Under the pieces are notes generated by a model, which ran no database searches, had not been told where the DNA came from, and saw only the letters and a program-made list of their open reading frames with translations. 64,000 bases of DNA from JBKPHS01 sp046729975 (GTDB lineage Bacteria; Actinomycetota; Thermoleophilia; Solirubrobacterales; Thermoleophilaceae), in contig JBKPHS010000157.1 in assembly GCA_046729975.1 (NCBI GenBank), positions 1 to 64,000 on the forward strand, written 5' to 3'. The position numbers and the translations under genes were made by a program. Shown piece by piece: positions 51,212 to 60,022 of the stretch. Positions within the stretch are counted from its first letter, which is position 1; every line of letters begins with the position of its first letter.

Positions 51212-53385
51212 TGTTCACGAGACTCGCCAACCTGGCCCAGCGGCGCCCGCGCCGGGTGATCGCGCTGGCCGTCGCCTGCGCTGTGGCCGCTGGCTCCTTC
51301 GGCGGCTCGGTGGCCGACCATCTCGACCCGTACGGCGCCGACGACCCGGCGTCCGAGAGCATCCGTGCCGACGACCGCATGACCGCAGCGACCGGGATCG
51401 ACGCCGAGGCCGGCGTGGTCGCTCTCGTCGACACCGGCGCGCCTGTGCGCTCCGCGGACGCGCGCGCCAAGGTGGGCGCGGTGGTGCGCGAGCTGCGCGC
51501 CGAGCCCACGATCGGGCGGGTCGTCAGCTTCTACGACTCGGGCGACCGCGCGATGGTCTCGCACGACGGACGCTCGACCTACGTCGTGGCCAACTTCAAG
51601 GACGGCTCTGGCGACCGCGAGCGCCAGGAGATCTCACGCGACCTGGCCGACGACCTCGAAAAGACGCCGGGCGTGGTGGTCGGCGGCGCGGGCCCCGCGA
51701 ACGCTGACGTGAACGAGACGGTCTCCGAGGACCTGGCGCGGGCCGAGATGATCGCCTTCCCCCTCCTGTTCGTGCTCTCGCTGCTGTTCTTCCGGAGCGC
51801 CGTGGCGGCCCTGCTCCCGCTGCTCGTCGGCGGGCTCGCCATCGTCGGAACGTTCTTCGCCCTGCGCGTGGCCTCCGAGGGGATGTCGGTGTCGATCTTC
51901 GCGCTCAACCTCACGACCGGCCTCGGACTCGGCCTCGCGATCGACTACAGCCTCTTCATGGTCTCCCGCTACCGGGAGGAGCTCGCGCGCGTCGGCCCCG
52001 GCGTCCAGGCGCTCCGCAACACGCTGAACACCGCGGGCCGCACGGTGCTGTTCAGCTCGCTGACCGTGGCGGCCGCCCTCGCCTCGCTGCTCACGTTCCC
52101 CCAGCGCTTCCTCTACTCGATGGGGCTCGGCGGAATGCTGGTGGCGCTGATCGCGGCCGGCATCGCGCTACTCGTCCTGCCGGCGGTGCTCGCCCTGCTC
52201 GGCCCGCGCGTCAACTCGCTGGCGCCGGCGTGGCTGGAGCGGAGGAGCGAGCGCGACGCCAGGCCGGCGACGAGTGGCTTCTGGTACCGGCTGTCGCGCT
52301 TCGTCATGCGGCGCCCCGGCCGCATCGCGACGGCCAGCGCCGCGCTCCTGATCGCTCTCGGCCTGCCGTTCCTAGGCATCCGCTTCGTCGCCATCGACGC
52401 CTCCGTGCTGCCCGAGGGCGCCGGCCCACGGGTCGTGCAGGAGTCGCTTCGCAGCGACTTCCCGCCCAACCACACGGAGCCGCTTCAGCTCGTCGCAGAG
52501 GCGCAGCCGGGCCGGCAGGTCGACGCCTACGCGAGGCGCGTGGCGGCGCTCGACGGGGTGGCAGCGGTGCAGGCGCCGCAGCCGCTCGACGGCACGACCA
52601 CGCTGGTGCAGGCGGTCCCGCGTGGAGACCCGCTCGACGACCAGGCGAAGGACCTCGTTCACGAGGTGCGCGGGCTCGACGCGCCGTTCGACGTCCTGGT
52701 CGGTGGGCGCTCGGCTGAGTTCGTCGACCAGCAGGCAAGCCTCGGCTCTCATATCCCGCTCGCGCTCGCGATCGTGGTCACCGCGACCTTCGTGGTCCTC
52801 TTCCTTATGACCGGCTCGGTCGTCCTGCCGCTCAAGGCCTCGCTGATGAACATGCTCACGATCAGCGCGACCTTCGGCGTGCTCGTGCTCATCTTCCAGG
52901 ACGGGAGGCTCGAAGGGCTGCTCGACTACCAGAGCCAGGGCGGGATCGAGTCGACCATGCCGCTGCTCCTGTTCGTGGTCGCCTTCGGGCTGTCGACCGA
53001 CTACGCGGTGTTCCTGCTCTCGCGCATCAAGGAGGCGCGGGACCGAGGCGCTCCGAACGGCGAGGCGGTCGCGATCGGTCTCGAGAGGACGGGACGCATC
53101 GTCACGGCCGCCGCGGCCCTCTTCGCGGTGGCGATCGGCGCGTTCGCGACCTCACGGATCATCTTCATCAAGGAGAACGGCATCGGCACCGCGCTCGCGG
53201 TCCTCATCGACGCGACTCTCGTGCGCGCCCTGCTCGTGCCGTCGCTGATGGAGATGCTCGGGCGCTGGAACTGGTGGGCCCCGCGCCCGCTGCGCCGGCT
53301 GCACGCGCGGATCGGGCTCAGCGAGACGCCGACGCTGGCACCGGAGCCCGTGGCCTCGCCGCTCGAAGCGGCCGCCCCGAGGTGA
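51211..53385 (+). CDS. MMPL-family RND transporter
   Basis: A 724-residue inner-membrane transporter with two halves of six spans and two extracytoplasmic domains. The MMPL signature region is LNLTTGLGLGLAIDYSLFMV, SRYREELARVGPG, with AFGLSTDYAVFLLSRIKEAR in the second half. An N-terminal hydrophobic segment follows a basic start (RLANLAQRRPRRVIALA). AAAGGAGG lies before the ATG. It exports lipids or drugs in relatives; the substrate here is unknown. Confidence 0.92.
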   Translation: MFTRLANLAQRRPRRVIALAVACAVAAGSFGGSVADHLDPYGADDPASESIRADDRMTAATGIDAEAGVVALVDTGAPVRSADARAKVGAVVRELRAEPTIGRVVSFYDSGDRAMVSHDGRSTYVVANFKDGSGDRERQEISRDLADDLEKTPGVVVGGAGPANADVNETVSEDLARAEMIAFPLLFVLSLLFFRSAVAALLPLLVGGLAIVGTFFALRVASEGMSVSIFALNLTTGLGLGLAIDYSLFMVSRYREELARVGPGVQALRNTLNTAGRTVLFSSLTVAAALASLLTFPQRFLYSMGLGGMLVALIAAGIALLVLPAVLALLGPRVNSLAPAWLERRSERDARPATSGFWYRLSRFVMRRPGRIATASAALLIALGLPFLGIRFVAIDASVLPEGAGPRVVQESLRSDFPPNHTEPLQLVAEAQPGRQVDAYARRVAALDGVAAVQAPQPLDGTTTLVQAVPRGDPLDDQAKDLVHEVRGLDAPFDVLVGGRSAEFVDQQASLGSHIPLALAIVVTATFVVLFLMTGSVVLPLKASLMNMLTISATFGVLVLIFQDGRLEGLLDYQSQGGIESTMPLLLFVVAFGLSTDYAVFLLSRIKEARDRGAPNGEAVAIGLERTGRIVTAAAALFAVAIGAFATSRIIFIKENGIGTALAVLIDATLVRALLVPSLMEMLGRWNWWAPRPLRRLHARIGLSETPTLAPEPVASPLEAAAPR

Positions 53386-53399
53386 TCCGCCCTACGACG

Positions 53400-53723
53400 T
53401 CAGAGCTCCACGCCCGGATGCCGCGAGCGCATGTGCTCCAGCAGCGTGGCGCGAATCCAGCGCCGCTCGTCCGTACTCGCCATGCGATAGCGCCCGAGCA
53501 GCTCCTTCTGACGATCGAGCGGTAGGCCGGCGATCTCCCAGCGGACCGTCAGCCGCTCGAACAGGAGTTCCATCCGCCGCTGCCAGAGGTCATCGCCCGA
53601 GGCGCCGGGGCGCGAGTCGAGCCGCTCGAGCTGGCGGAGCGTGCCGGGCGAGAGGCGGTCACGCAGCGTCAGGACGTTTCCGTCGGAGTCCGTGTAGTCG
53701 GTGGTTGACGCCTTCAGGTTCAC
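53400..53723 (-). CDS. Uncharacterised 107-residue helical protein
   Basis: From GTG 53723: VNLKASTTDYTDSDGNVLTL then RDRLSPGTLRQLERLDSRPG and ELLFERLTVRWEIAGLPLDR, ending HMRSRHPGVEL. Mostly charged helices with no membrane segment. Longer readings in this frame cross the neighbouring gene and are rejected. It is convergent with the MMPL gene. No family is recognised. Confidence 0.6.
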   Translation of the reverse strand: MNLKASTTDYTDSDGNVLTLRDRLSPGTLRQLERLDSRPGASGDDLWQRRMELLFERLTVRWEIAGLPLDRQKELLGRYRMASTDERRWIRATLLEHMRSRHPGVEL

Positions 53724-53771
53724 CTTTTCGAGTCTAGGAGGCCGACAGCGGCCGGCGGATAGAGTCCGCGC

Positions 53772-54149
53772 ATGCCGCCGACCGCGAGATACGAAGGCCC
53801 GCCGACCCTCGCGCAGGTCGTACGCCGCGCGGCCGACGTCGTCGATCCCGCCGGCGAGGACGACGACGTCGCGAGGCTCGAGCTGGCGTTCGAGGACGCC
53901 GACGAGCCGGTGACCGCCGTCCAGGACATCGAGGGGCGTTTGGCGCTTGCCGTCGACGGGCTGGATCCCGAGCTCGAGAACGGCGCGCTGTCGATGGCGA
54001 TCGCGACGGTCATCTATCTCACATACCGCCGCGACGAGCTGGATGACGATCCGGACGACATCCTGCGACTCGCGGCGAGGGCGGAGTGGAAGGGCGACCC
54101 GCCCGACGCTGTGCGCGACTGGCTCGAGGCGCGCGGCATCGAGGTCTAG
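53772..54149 (+). CDS. Uncharacterised acidic 125-residue protein
   Basis: MPPTARYEGPPTLAQVVRRA then AADVVDPAGEDDDVARLELA, FEDADEPVTAVQDIEGRLAL and a terminal DDILRLAARAEWKGDPPDAV. It is acidic and helical, without signal peptide. It is divergent from the gene at 53400 with a 48-base gap. No recognised domain. Confidence 0.62.
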   Translation: MPPTARYEGPPTLAQVVRRAADVVDPAGEDDDVARLELAFEDADEPVTAVQDIEGRLALAVDGLDPELENGALSMAIATVIYLTYRRDELDDDPDDILRLAARAEWKGDPPDAVRDWLEARGIEV

Positions 54150-54183
54150 GGGCAGAGCTTCGCTGCCGCAGACCGGCGCTGTC

Positions 54184-54576
54184 GTGAGCGAGAGGCTGCG
54201 ATCGATCGTCGAGCAACTGGGCATCCGGCCGCATGACCGGGTGCTCGAGATCGGCTGTGGGCACGGCGTAGCGGCGATGCTCGTCTGCGAGCGCCTCGCG
54301 GGAGGCCATCTCACCGCGATCGACCGCTCACCGAAGATGATCGAAGCGGCGACGCGCCGAAACGCGGCGCACATCGCAGCCGGCAAGGCCGAGTTCCTCG
54401 TCGCCAGGCTCGAGGACCTCGATCTGGGAGACCGCCGCTTCGACAAGGTCTTCGCGGTCCGCGTGCGCCTCTTTCAGCGTGAGCCAGACCGCGCTCGCGG
54501 GATCGTCGAGAGGTGGCTCGCCCCCGGCGGAGCGGTCTTCGCCTTCTTCGACCCGCCATCGGGGAGCGCCGCGTAG
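54184..54576 (+). CDS. Small class I SAM methyltransferase
   Basis: A 130-residue protein from GTG 54184. Motif I is HDRVLEIGCGHGVAAMLVCE, motif II TAIDRSPKMIEAATRRNAA, then FLVARLEDLDLGDRRFDKVF and RWLAPGGAVFAFFDPP. It is shorter than most class I enzymes because the C-terminal cap is missing, but the nucleotide-binding half is intact. The substrate is unknown. Confidence 0.78.
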   Translation: MSERLRSIVEQLGIRPHDRVLEIGCGHGVAAMLVCERLAGGHLTAIDRSPKMIEAATRRNAAHIAAGKAEFLVARLEDLDLGDRRFDKVFAVRVRLFQREPDRARGIVERWLAPGGAVFAFFDPPSGSAA

Positions 54577-54592
54577 CGATCCCGGCGCCGAC

Positions 54593-54811
54593 TCACCGCG
54601 AAAGGCGGTAGTAGCTCGCGCCGCCCTCGAACCAGAGCTCCACGGGGCCGCGCCGCTGCAGGCGAGTCAGCTCGCGGCCAATCCGCTCGGGGTCGGCCGT
54701 CGGGCCGAGCCGGCGCGCGACGGCGCGAGCGGTCACCCACCGATCGTCACCGCCGGCGGCCCGCTCGGTCGCCGCGAGGCACTCCAGCAGCACGGATTGG
54801 CTCGACGCCAC
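54593..54811 (-). CDS. Possible small winged-helix protein
   Basis: From GTG 54811 the 72-residue product reads VASSQSVLLECLAATERAAG then DDRWVTARAVARRLGPTADP, ERIGRELTRLQRRGPVELWF, EGGASYYRLSR. The pattern of helices and a C-terminal beta hairpin suggests a winged helix. An extension upstream is possible but lacks a start codon before 54908. It is convergent with the methyltransferase. Confidence 0.45.
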   Translation of the reverse strand: MASSQSVLLECLAATERAAGGDDRWVTARAVARRLGPTADPERIGRELTRLQRRGPVELWFEGGASYYRLSR

Positions 54812-54905
54812 GGCCGATTCATCGGCGCGAGCCGCCGGCCGCTTGACCCCGCGCGGCTCGGTCCGCGGATACGTTGCCCGCAGCGTGGAGATCGGAGGAA
54901 GCGGC

Positions 54906-55583
54906 ATGAGGGACGACAGCTGGGCACCGTACGGGGCCGCCGCGGGCGCGGTCGGGGTCGCCCTGTTCGTCGCCGGGTTCCTGATCATCGGGGACCGCCC
55001 CGGCTTCGACGCCCCCGGCTCCGAGGTGGCCGCCCACCTCGGCGAGGAGCGCACGCGAATCCAGGTTGGCAGCGCGTTCCTGGCGGCAGCGGCGCCGTTC
55101 CTCGTCTGGTTCCTGGCGACGGTGGCGTCGCTGACGCACACCGGCGCCCCCGGACCGCGGCGGGCGGGAGCGCTCGCCTACGGCTGCGGAGTGATCTTCG
55201 TCGCGCTGTTCCTGGCCGACGTCACCTCGCTGGCGGTCGGCGCCCTGCGACCCGAGAACATGGCGGCTGCGCCGGAGGTCGCCGCCGCCCTGCGCGACTT
55301 CGAGTTCCTCGCGATGGGAACGGCGGCCTTCGCGGTGGCGACCCTGCTCGCCGCCTTCGCTGTGCTGTCGCTGCGGGACAAGGCCATCTGGCCCGAGTGG
55401 CTCGGCTGGCTGGCGGCAATCGCCGCGCCCGCCTACGCCCTACGAGTCGGAACGCTGTTCACGACGGAGGGCGCGTTCGCGGCCGACGGGCTGCTCGGCC
55501 TCTGGGTGCCCGTCATCGCGTTCGCGGCGTGGACGCTGGTCGCGAGCGTCGTGCTCACGCTCGAGATCCGCCCTCCGCGATGA
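54906..55583 (+). CDS. Six-span membrane protein of unknown function
   Basis: A 225-residue protein; ATG 54906 with GGAGGA before it. Hydrophobic segments: GAAAGAVGVALFVAGFLIIG, AAAAPFLVWFLATVASLTH, GALAYGCGVIFVALFLADV, FAVATLLAAFAVLSL, WLGWLAAIAAPAYALRV and WVPVIAFAAWTLVASVVLTL. Polar loop with FDAPGSEVAAHLGEERTRIQ. No transporter signature; similar proteins are simply hypothetical. Confidence 0.72.
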   Translation: MRDDSWAPYGAAAGAVGVALFVAGFLIIGDRPGFDAPGSEVAAHLGEERTRIQVGSAFLAAAAPFLVWFLATVASLTHTGAPGPRRAGALAYGCGVIFVALFLADVTSLAVGALRPENMAAAPEVAAALRDFEFLAMGTAAFAVATLLAAFAVLSLRDKAIWPEWLGWLAAIAAPAYALRVGTLFTTEGAFAADGLLGLWVPVIAFAAWTLVASVVLTLEIRPPR

Positions 55584-55607
55584 GTCGGGAGACCGTGCTC
55601 GGTCATA

Positions 55608-55623
55608 TTGGTTGACCAACCAA
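55608..55623. promoter_or_regulatory. Inverted repeat before the MFS gene
   Basis: TTGGTT-GACC-AACCAA is a perfect six-base inverted repeat with a four-base centre, resembling TetR/MarR-type operators. It sits directly upstream of the ATG at 55630. No adjacent regulator gene was found. Confidence 0.45.
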
Positions 55624-55629
55624 AGTCCA

Positions 55630-56895
55630 ATGCCGACTCCGCGCTCGATCCAACGGACCTACCTGCTGCTGCTGCTCGGCAACACGCTCGCGGCATCGCT
55701 TATCTGGGGGATCAACACGATCTTCCTGCTCGACGCCGGGCTCTCGAACCTGGAAGCCTTCGCGGCCAACGCCTTCTTCACGGCCGGAATGGTCATCTTC
55801 GAGGTCCCGACCGGGATCGTCGCCGACACCGTCGGCCGGCGGGCGTCATACCTGCTCGGCACGCTGACGCTGACGGCCTCGACGCTGCTGTACGTGATGC
55901 TCTGGCAGATCGAGGCGCCGTTCTGGCAATGGGCGATCGTCTCTCTCCTGCTCGGCCTCGGCTTCACGTTCTTCTCCGGCGCGGTGGAGGCATGGCTCGT
56001 CGATGCGCTGACTGCCACCGGCTTCACCGGCCAGATGGAGTCGGTGTTCGGGCGCGGCCAGGTCGTCACGGGGGCTGGAATGCTCACCGGCTCGGTGGCC
56101 GGCGGATTCATCGCCGAGCAGGCCAGCCTTGGCGCGCCGTTCGTGCTCCGGGGCGTCATCCTCATCGTGATGTTCGTCGTCGCGTTCCGGCTCATGCACG
56201 ACGTCGGCTTCACTCCGGAGAAGGGCGGCCGGCCACTGACCGAGATGCGAAAGATCGCCTCGGCCTCGATCGACTACGGCTGGCGAGTGCCCGCCGTGAA
56301 GTGGCTGATGGTCGAGGCCCTGTTCACCGGGGGCGTCGGCATCTACGGCTTCTACGCCCTGCAGCCGTACTTGCTGGAGCTGTACGGCGACCCGCAGGCG
56401 TACCAGGTCGCCGGCCTGGCCGCGGCGATCGTCGCGGGCGCGCAGATCCTCGGCGGCCTCGTCGCGCCCTGGATCCGCCGTGGCTTCCACCGCCGCACTT
56501 CGGCGCTGATCGCGATGGCGGGTCTCAGCGCCGTCACGCTCGCACTCGTGGGCAGCATCGAGAACTTCTGGGTCGTGATCGGACTGACCGTCGTCTGGGG
56601 ACTCTTGTTCGCGGCGTCGATGCCGATCCGCCAGACCTACATCAACGGACTGATTCCGTCGCGGCAGCGGGCCACGATTCTCTCGTTCGACTCGATGATG
56701 GCCTCGAGCGGCGGTGTCTGGGCCCAGCCGGTGCTCGGCCGCGCCGCCGACGTATGGGGCTATGGGCCGTCGTACGTGTTGTCAGCGGGGATCTCGGCCC
56801 TGGCGCTGCCGTTCCTCGCACTGTCGCGGCGCCAGCGGGCTCCCGCGGACACGATCGACGTCACCGACGCGCAACCCGTCCCCCAGGCTGCCTGA
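55630..56895 (+). CDS. MFS transporter
   Basis: A ~421-residue, twelve-span transporter. N-terminal span LLLLLGNTLAASLIWGINTI, MFS motif A in EVPTGIVADTVGRRASYLLG, and GLGFTFFSGAVEAWLVDALT with an acidic residue in a span, resembling DHA-type proteins. The TTG at 55612 is an alternative start. It is followed 1 base later by trmO. The substrate is unknown. Confidence 0.88.
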   Translation: MPTPRSIQRTYLLLLLGNTLAASLIWGINTIFLLDAGLSNLEAFAANAFFTAGMVIFEVPTGIVADTVGRRASYLLGTLTLTASTLLYVMLWQIEAPFWQWAIVSLLLGLGFTFFSGAVEAWLVDALTATGFTGQMESVFGRGQVVTGAGMLTGSVAGGFIAEQASLGAPFVLRGVILIVMFVVAFRLMHDVGFTPEKGGRPLTEMRKIASASIDYGWRVPAVKWLMVEALFTGGVGIYGFYALQPYLLELYGDPQAYQVAGLAAAIVAGAQILGGLVAPWIRRGFHRRTSALIAMAGLSAVTLALVGSIENFWVVIGLTVVWGLLFAASMPIRQTYINGLIPSRQRATILSFDSMMASSGGVWAQPVLGRAADVWGYGPSYVLSAGISALALPFLALSRRQRAPADTIDVTDAQPVPQAA

Positions 56896-56896
56896 C

Positions 56897-57286
56897 GTGA
56901 TCGAGCTGAACGCGATCGGCAAGGTCGAGTCGTCTCTCACCGATCCGGACGCCGCGCCAAAGCAGGGACACGAAGGAGCGCCCGACGCCCGCCTCGTACT
57001 CGAGCCGCGTGTGCTCGAGGGCCTTTCGGGCATTCACCCGGGAGAACGCATGATCGTCGTCACGTGGCTCGATCGTGCGCGGCGCGACGTTCTGCGCGTC
57101 CATCCGCGCGACGACGTCACCAGACCGATGGAAGGCGTGTTCAACACCCGCTCGGCCGACCGTCCAAACCCGATCGGCCTACACGAGGTGGAGGTAATCG
57201 CGATCGAAGGCGACCGAGTTCACGTGAGACCCCTTGAAGCGCTCGACGGGACGCCGATCCTCGACCTGAAACCCGTGCTGAGGTAG
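56897..57286 (+). CDS. trmO: TrmO/TsaA-family tRNA methyltransferase
   Basis: A 129-residue protein of the TrmO beta-barrel family, which methylates t6A at position 37 of tRNA using SAM. LNAIGKVESSLTDPDAAPKQ is the usual start, then GIHPGERMIVVTWLDRARRD and VFNTRSADRPNPIGLHEVEV, the hallmark. The C-terminus ends LDGTPILDLKPVL. It lacks the C-terminal extension of the E. coli protein, as do most bacterial members. Confidence 0.85.
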   Translation: MIELNAIGKVESSLTDPDAAPKQGHEGAPDARLVLEPRVLEGLSGIHPGERMIVVTWLDRARRDVLRVHPRDDVTRPMEGVFNTRSADRPNPIGLHEVEVIAIEGDRVHVRPLEALDGTPILDLKPVLR

Positions 57287-57290
57287 AGGC

Positions 57291-57809
57291 TCACGAAGTT
57301 GCCTCGTCCTCGTCCGCGACGAGCGGCGCGATGGAGGCTTGCTTCCAGGCGGACGATTGGAATCGCATCATCGCGACAAGCGCCGCCAATGCGACCACCG
57401 CACCTGAGATGAGTGCGGCGGCCAGCGAGTGGTCCGAGGCCAGGATCGCAACCATCGCCGCGGTCGAGCCGGCTAGCACGGCCGTGATCACGCCGACCAT
57501 GCCGGCGACGGTGCGAAACCCCTGCCAGCGCCCTCCTAAGAGACCCAGTACCCGCAGCCGCTCCGTGGGCGCGACGCTCAACAGGTACCCGGCGAGCTCG
57601 GGTGCGTTGTCGAAGTAGTACCCGCGCAGCAGAGCGATCCGGCGGGCGTTTCCGAAGTCCTCGATTCCGGACTGCAGGGCTCGCTCGAACGTCACGAGTC
57701 CGACGAACGCCAGCGTCGGGAGGAGAACGAGGCCGAACGCATAGAACGCCGTGCCGACGCTGCTTGCGGTGGCGACCAGACCCAGGGCAACCAGGCCGCC
57801 CGAGAGCAA
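57291..57809 (-). CDS. Membrane protein, N-terminus uncertain
   Basis: At least 172 residues from TTG 57809. Two spans are followed by a soluble region (ALQSGIEDFGNARRIALLRG, YYFDNAPELAGYLL) and two further spans. The frame stays open at least another 90 bases upstream with protein-like sequence (LRAPGGPRATIAQSTGRAST) but without ATG/GTG/TTG, so the start may be non-canonical or frameshifted in the CAGGGGG run near 57866. No function is known. Confidence 0.6.
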   Translation of the reverse strand: MLSGGLVALGLVATASSVGTAFYAFGLVLLPTLAFVGLVTFERALQSGIEDFGNARRIALLRGYYFDNAPELAGYLLSVAPTERLRVLGLLGGRWQGFRTVAGMVGVITAVLAGSTAAMVAILASDHSLAAALISGAVVALAALVAMMRFQSSAWKQASIAPLVADEDEATS

Positions 57810-58050
57810 GGCGAGGAACGTGCTCGCGCGGCCGGTCGACTGCGCGATCGTAGCCCGCGGGCCCCCTGGAGCACGAAGTGCTCGGTGCTCACGAACGTGA
57901 CGGTCGCGGGGCGCGGGTCGCCGTTGCCGTCGCCGGTGGTGGTGCGTCGCTCAGTGTCGGCCGCGGCAAACCCTCCTCGCTCGGGGGCTGCGCTGAACTT
58001 ATCGCGGCGCGCCGTCAGGCATCGCGAGCCGCTCCCGCGGCCGCTAAGCT

Positions 58051-58074
58051 CTTTCTTACGTGAACGTTAAAAAG
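58051..58074. promoter_or_regulatory. Palindrome over the start of the MFS gene, candidate MerR operator
   Basis: CTTTCTTACGT-GA-ACGTTAAAAAG pairs at 9 of 11 positions per arm and is AT-rich. It covers the GTG start at 58060 of the DHA2 exporter. The MerR-type regulator encoded downstream in the same operon is the likely binder (inference). Confidence 0.45.
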
Positions 58075-59553
58075 GCACCGCGCCGGCCGGGTGTCCATGC
58101 CGGCCACGAGCACTACAAGTGGTGGGCACTCTCCTGCACCAGCCTGGGGATGCTCCTGGCGACGATCAACTCGGGCAGCCTGATCATTGCCCTGCCCGAT
58201 CTCGAGCGGAGCCTCGGTACGACCCTGCTCGAGCTCGTGTGGGTGATCCTCGCCTACATGATCGCCTCGACTGTGTTGGTCCTGACGGCGGGGCGGCTAT
58301 CGGACCTGTTCGGGCGCAAGAGGGCATACGTCGGGGGATTCCTGGTCTTCGCTCTGGCCTCCCTGGGGGCGGGGTTCGCCGCCGACGCCACAGAGCTGAT
58401 CCTCTGCCGCATCGTGCAGGGATTGGGAGGGGCGTTTCTGTTCGCCAATGCGGCAGCGCTCGTCACGGACGCTTTCCCGAAGAGCCAGCTCGGTCTGGCG
58501 ATGGGGACCAACACGATGGTCGCCGCCGTTGGCCTTGTGCTCGGCCCCGTGCTTGGGGGAGCACTCGTGTCGATCTCCTGGCACTGGGTCTTCTGGTTCA
58601 ACGTGCCCCTCGGGCTGGCTGGGGCGATCTGGGGGTCGCTCGTGCTGCGGGAGCTCGCCACGGCGGACTCACTGAGAGGCTTGGACCTGTTCGGGACCGC
58701 CACCTTCGTCACCGGACTCACCGGGCTCGTGCTCGGGATCTCGCGCGGAGGAATCTCGGGCTGGAACGACCCGATCGTGATCGGCGGGCTGATCGCCGCC
58801 GCGCTCCTGTTGCCGTTGTTCGTCTTGATCGAGCAGCGTGGGCGGGCGCCGATGCTCGACCTCTCGATCTTCCGAGACCGGCTGTTCGCGGCTGCCACGG
58901 GCGCCGCCTTCATCAACGGGCTCTCGCGGTTCGCGCTGCTGTTCGTGTTCGTCTTCTACTTCCAGGGTGCTCAGGGCGACGACCCGATCACCGCCGGGCT
59001 GAAGCTCACGCCGATGGCCATTGGGATGCTGACCGCCTCCCCCGCGGCGGGGGCTTGGGCGGATCGCCACGGATCGCGCTCGCTCGCGGCACTGGGGATG
59101 CTCGTCGGCGCGGCGGGGCTCGCGCTGATGACCACGCTGCAGGCCGAGAGCCCCTACTGGCAGAGCAGCCTCTGGCTCCTGATCGTCGGTATCGGCTCGG
59201 GCATGTTCAACTCACCCAACACGGCCGCGATGATGGGTGCGGTCCCGGCTCACCGGCGCGGGATCGCTGCCGGCGCGCGGACCATGCTGCAGAACACCGG
59301 CGCGGTGATCTCGATCGCGTTCGTGATCGCCATCGTCACGGCTGCGGTCCCCAAGCCGGTCCTCTTCAAGATCTTCTCCGGACTTGGCCAGGGTCTCTCC
59401 GACGCGAAGCTCGAGCCCTTCATCCACAACATGCACACCGCCCTCTGGGTGCTCGCGGCCACCTCCGTCATCGGCGCCGGCGTCTCGCTCCTGCGGCCGC
59501 GGCACTCCGAGGCGCGCGTGACGCACCCGGTCGCCCGGGAGGCGACGTCGTGA
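58060..59553 (+). CDS. DHA2-family (14-span) MFS exporter
   Basis: A 497-residue exporter. HYKWWALSCTSLGMLLATIN and LPDLERSLGTTLLELVWVIL open the first span region, motif A is LSDLFGRKRAYVGGFLVFAL, motif C region GLVLGPVLGGALVSISWHWV. The length and 14 spans match EmrB/QacA-type drug pumps. GTG at 58060 is the only start that keeps the first span. The stop overlaps the merR GTG. Confidence 0.9.
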   Translation: MNVKKAPRRPGVHAGHEHYKWWALSCTSLGMLLATINSGSLIIALPDLERSLGTTLLELVWVILAYMIASTVLVLTAGRLSDLFGRKRAYVGGFLVFALASLGAGFAADATELILCRIVQGLGGAFLFANAAALVTDAFPKSQLGLAMGTNTMVAAVGLVLGPVLGGALVSISWHWVFWFNVPLGLAGAIWGSLVLRELATADSLRGLDLFGTATFVTGLTGLVLGISRGGISGWNDPIVIGGLIAAALLLPLFVLIEQRGRAPMLDLSIFRDRLFAAATGAAFINGLSRFALLFVFVFYFQGAQGDDPITAGLKLTPMAIGMLTASPAAGAWADRHGSRSLAALGMLVGAAGLALMTTLQAESPYWQSSLWLLIVGIGSGMFNSPNTAAMMGAVPAHRRGIAAGARTMLQNTGAVISIAFVIAIVTAAVPKPVLFKIFSGLGQGLSDAKLEPFIHNMHTALWVLAATSVIGAGVSLLRPRHSEARVTHPVAREATS

Positions 59554-60017
59554 GCTCCACGCGCCGACTACGAATAGGGCAGGTGGCCGAGCTCACGGGC
59601 ACCACCCCGCGGACAATCCGCTACTACGAGGAGATCGGGCTGCTCCCGGCCGCGTCGGGTCGTGAGCCCGGCTCGCACCGGCTGTACGCCGAGACAGACG
59701 TGGAGCGGCTCCAGGAGCTCCTGAGCCTCAAGGACCTGCTGGGCGTCTCGCTCGAAGAGCTGCGTGCGCTTGCGGCCGCGGAAAGCGCGCGCGACTCCCT
59801 GCGGGAGGAATGGCAAAGCGGAGTGGAGGATCCCGAGCGCCGGCGCGAGATCCTCCAGGAGGCGCTCGGCCACATCGACCGCCAGCTCGAGCTGATCCGC
59901 CGCCGCCGGACCGAGCTCGAGCGACTGGACGCGGAGCTGACCGCCAAGCGCCGTCGGGCGCGCTCGCGACTGCGAGCGCTGGAGCAGGAGAGGGTCCCGA
60001 GCGGAACCCGGGCTTAA
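59550..60017 (+). CDS. MerR-family transcriptional regulator
   Basis: A 155-residue regulator with HTH_1-type start RLRIGQVAELTGTTPRTIRY, EIGLLPAASGREPGSHRLYA, wing and DVERLQELLSLKDLLGVSLE. The C-terminal ~80 residues form the dimerisation coiled coil (REEWQSGVEDPERRREILQE, AELTAKRRRARSRLRALEQE). No metal-binding Cys are present, so a drug-like ligand is more likely. It overlaps the exporter gene by 4 bases (GTGA). Confidence 0.9.
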   Translation: MSSTRRLRIGQVAELTGTTPRTIRYYEEIGLLPAASGREPGSHRLYAETDVERLQELLSLKDLLGVSLEELRALAAAESARDSLREEWQSGVEDPERRREILQEALGHIDRQLELIRRRRTELERLDAELTAKRRRARSRLRALEQERVPSGTRA

Positions 60018-60022
60018 CCCCG

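Noticed and set aside
53724..54446. Upstream part of the minus-strand ORF that ends at 53400
   Set aside because: It runs antisense through two plausible plus-strand genes and has low-complexity Ser/Arg composition.
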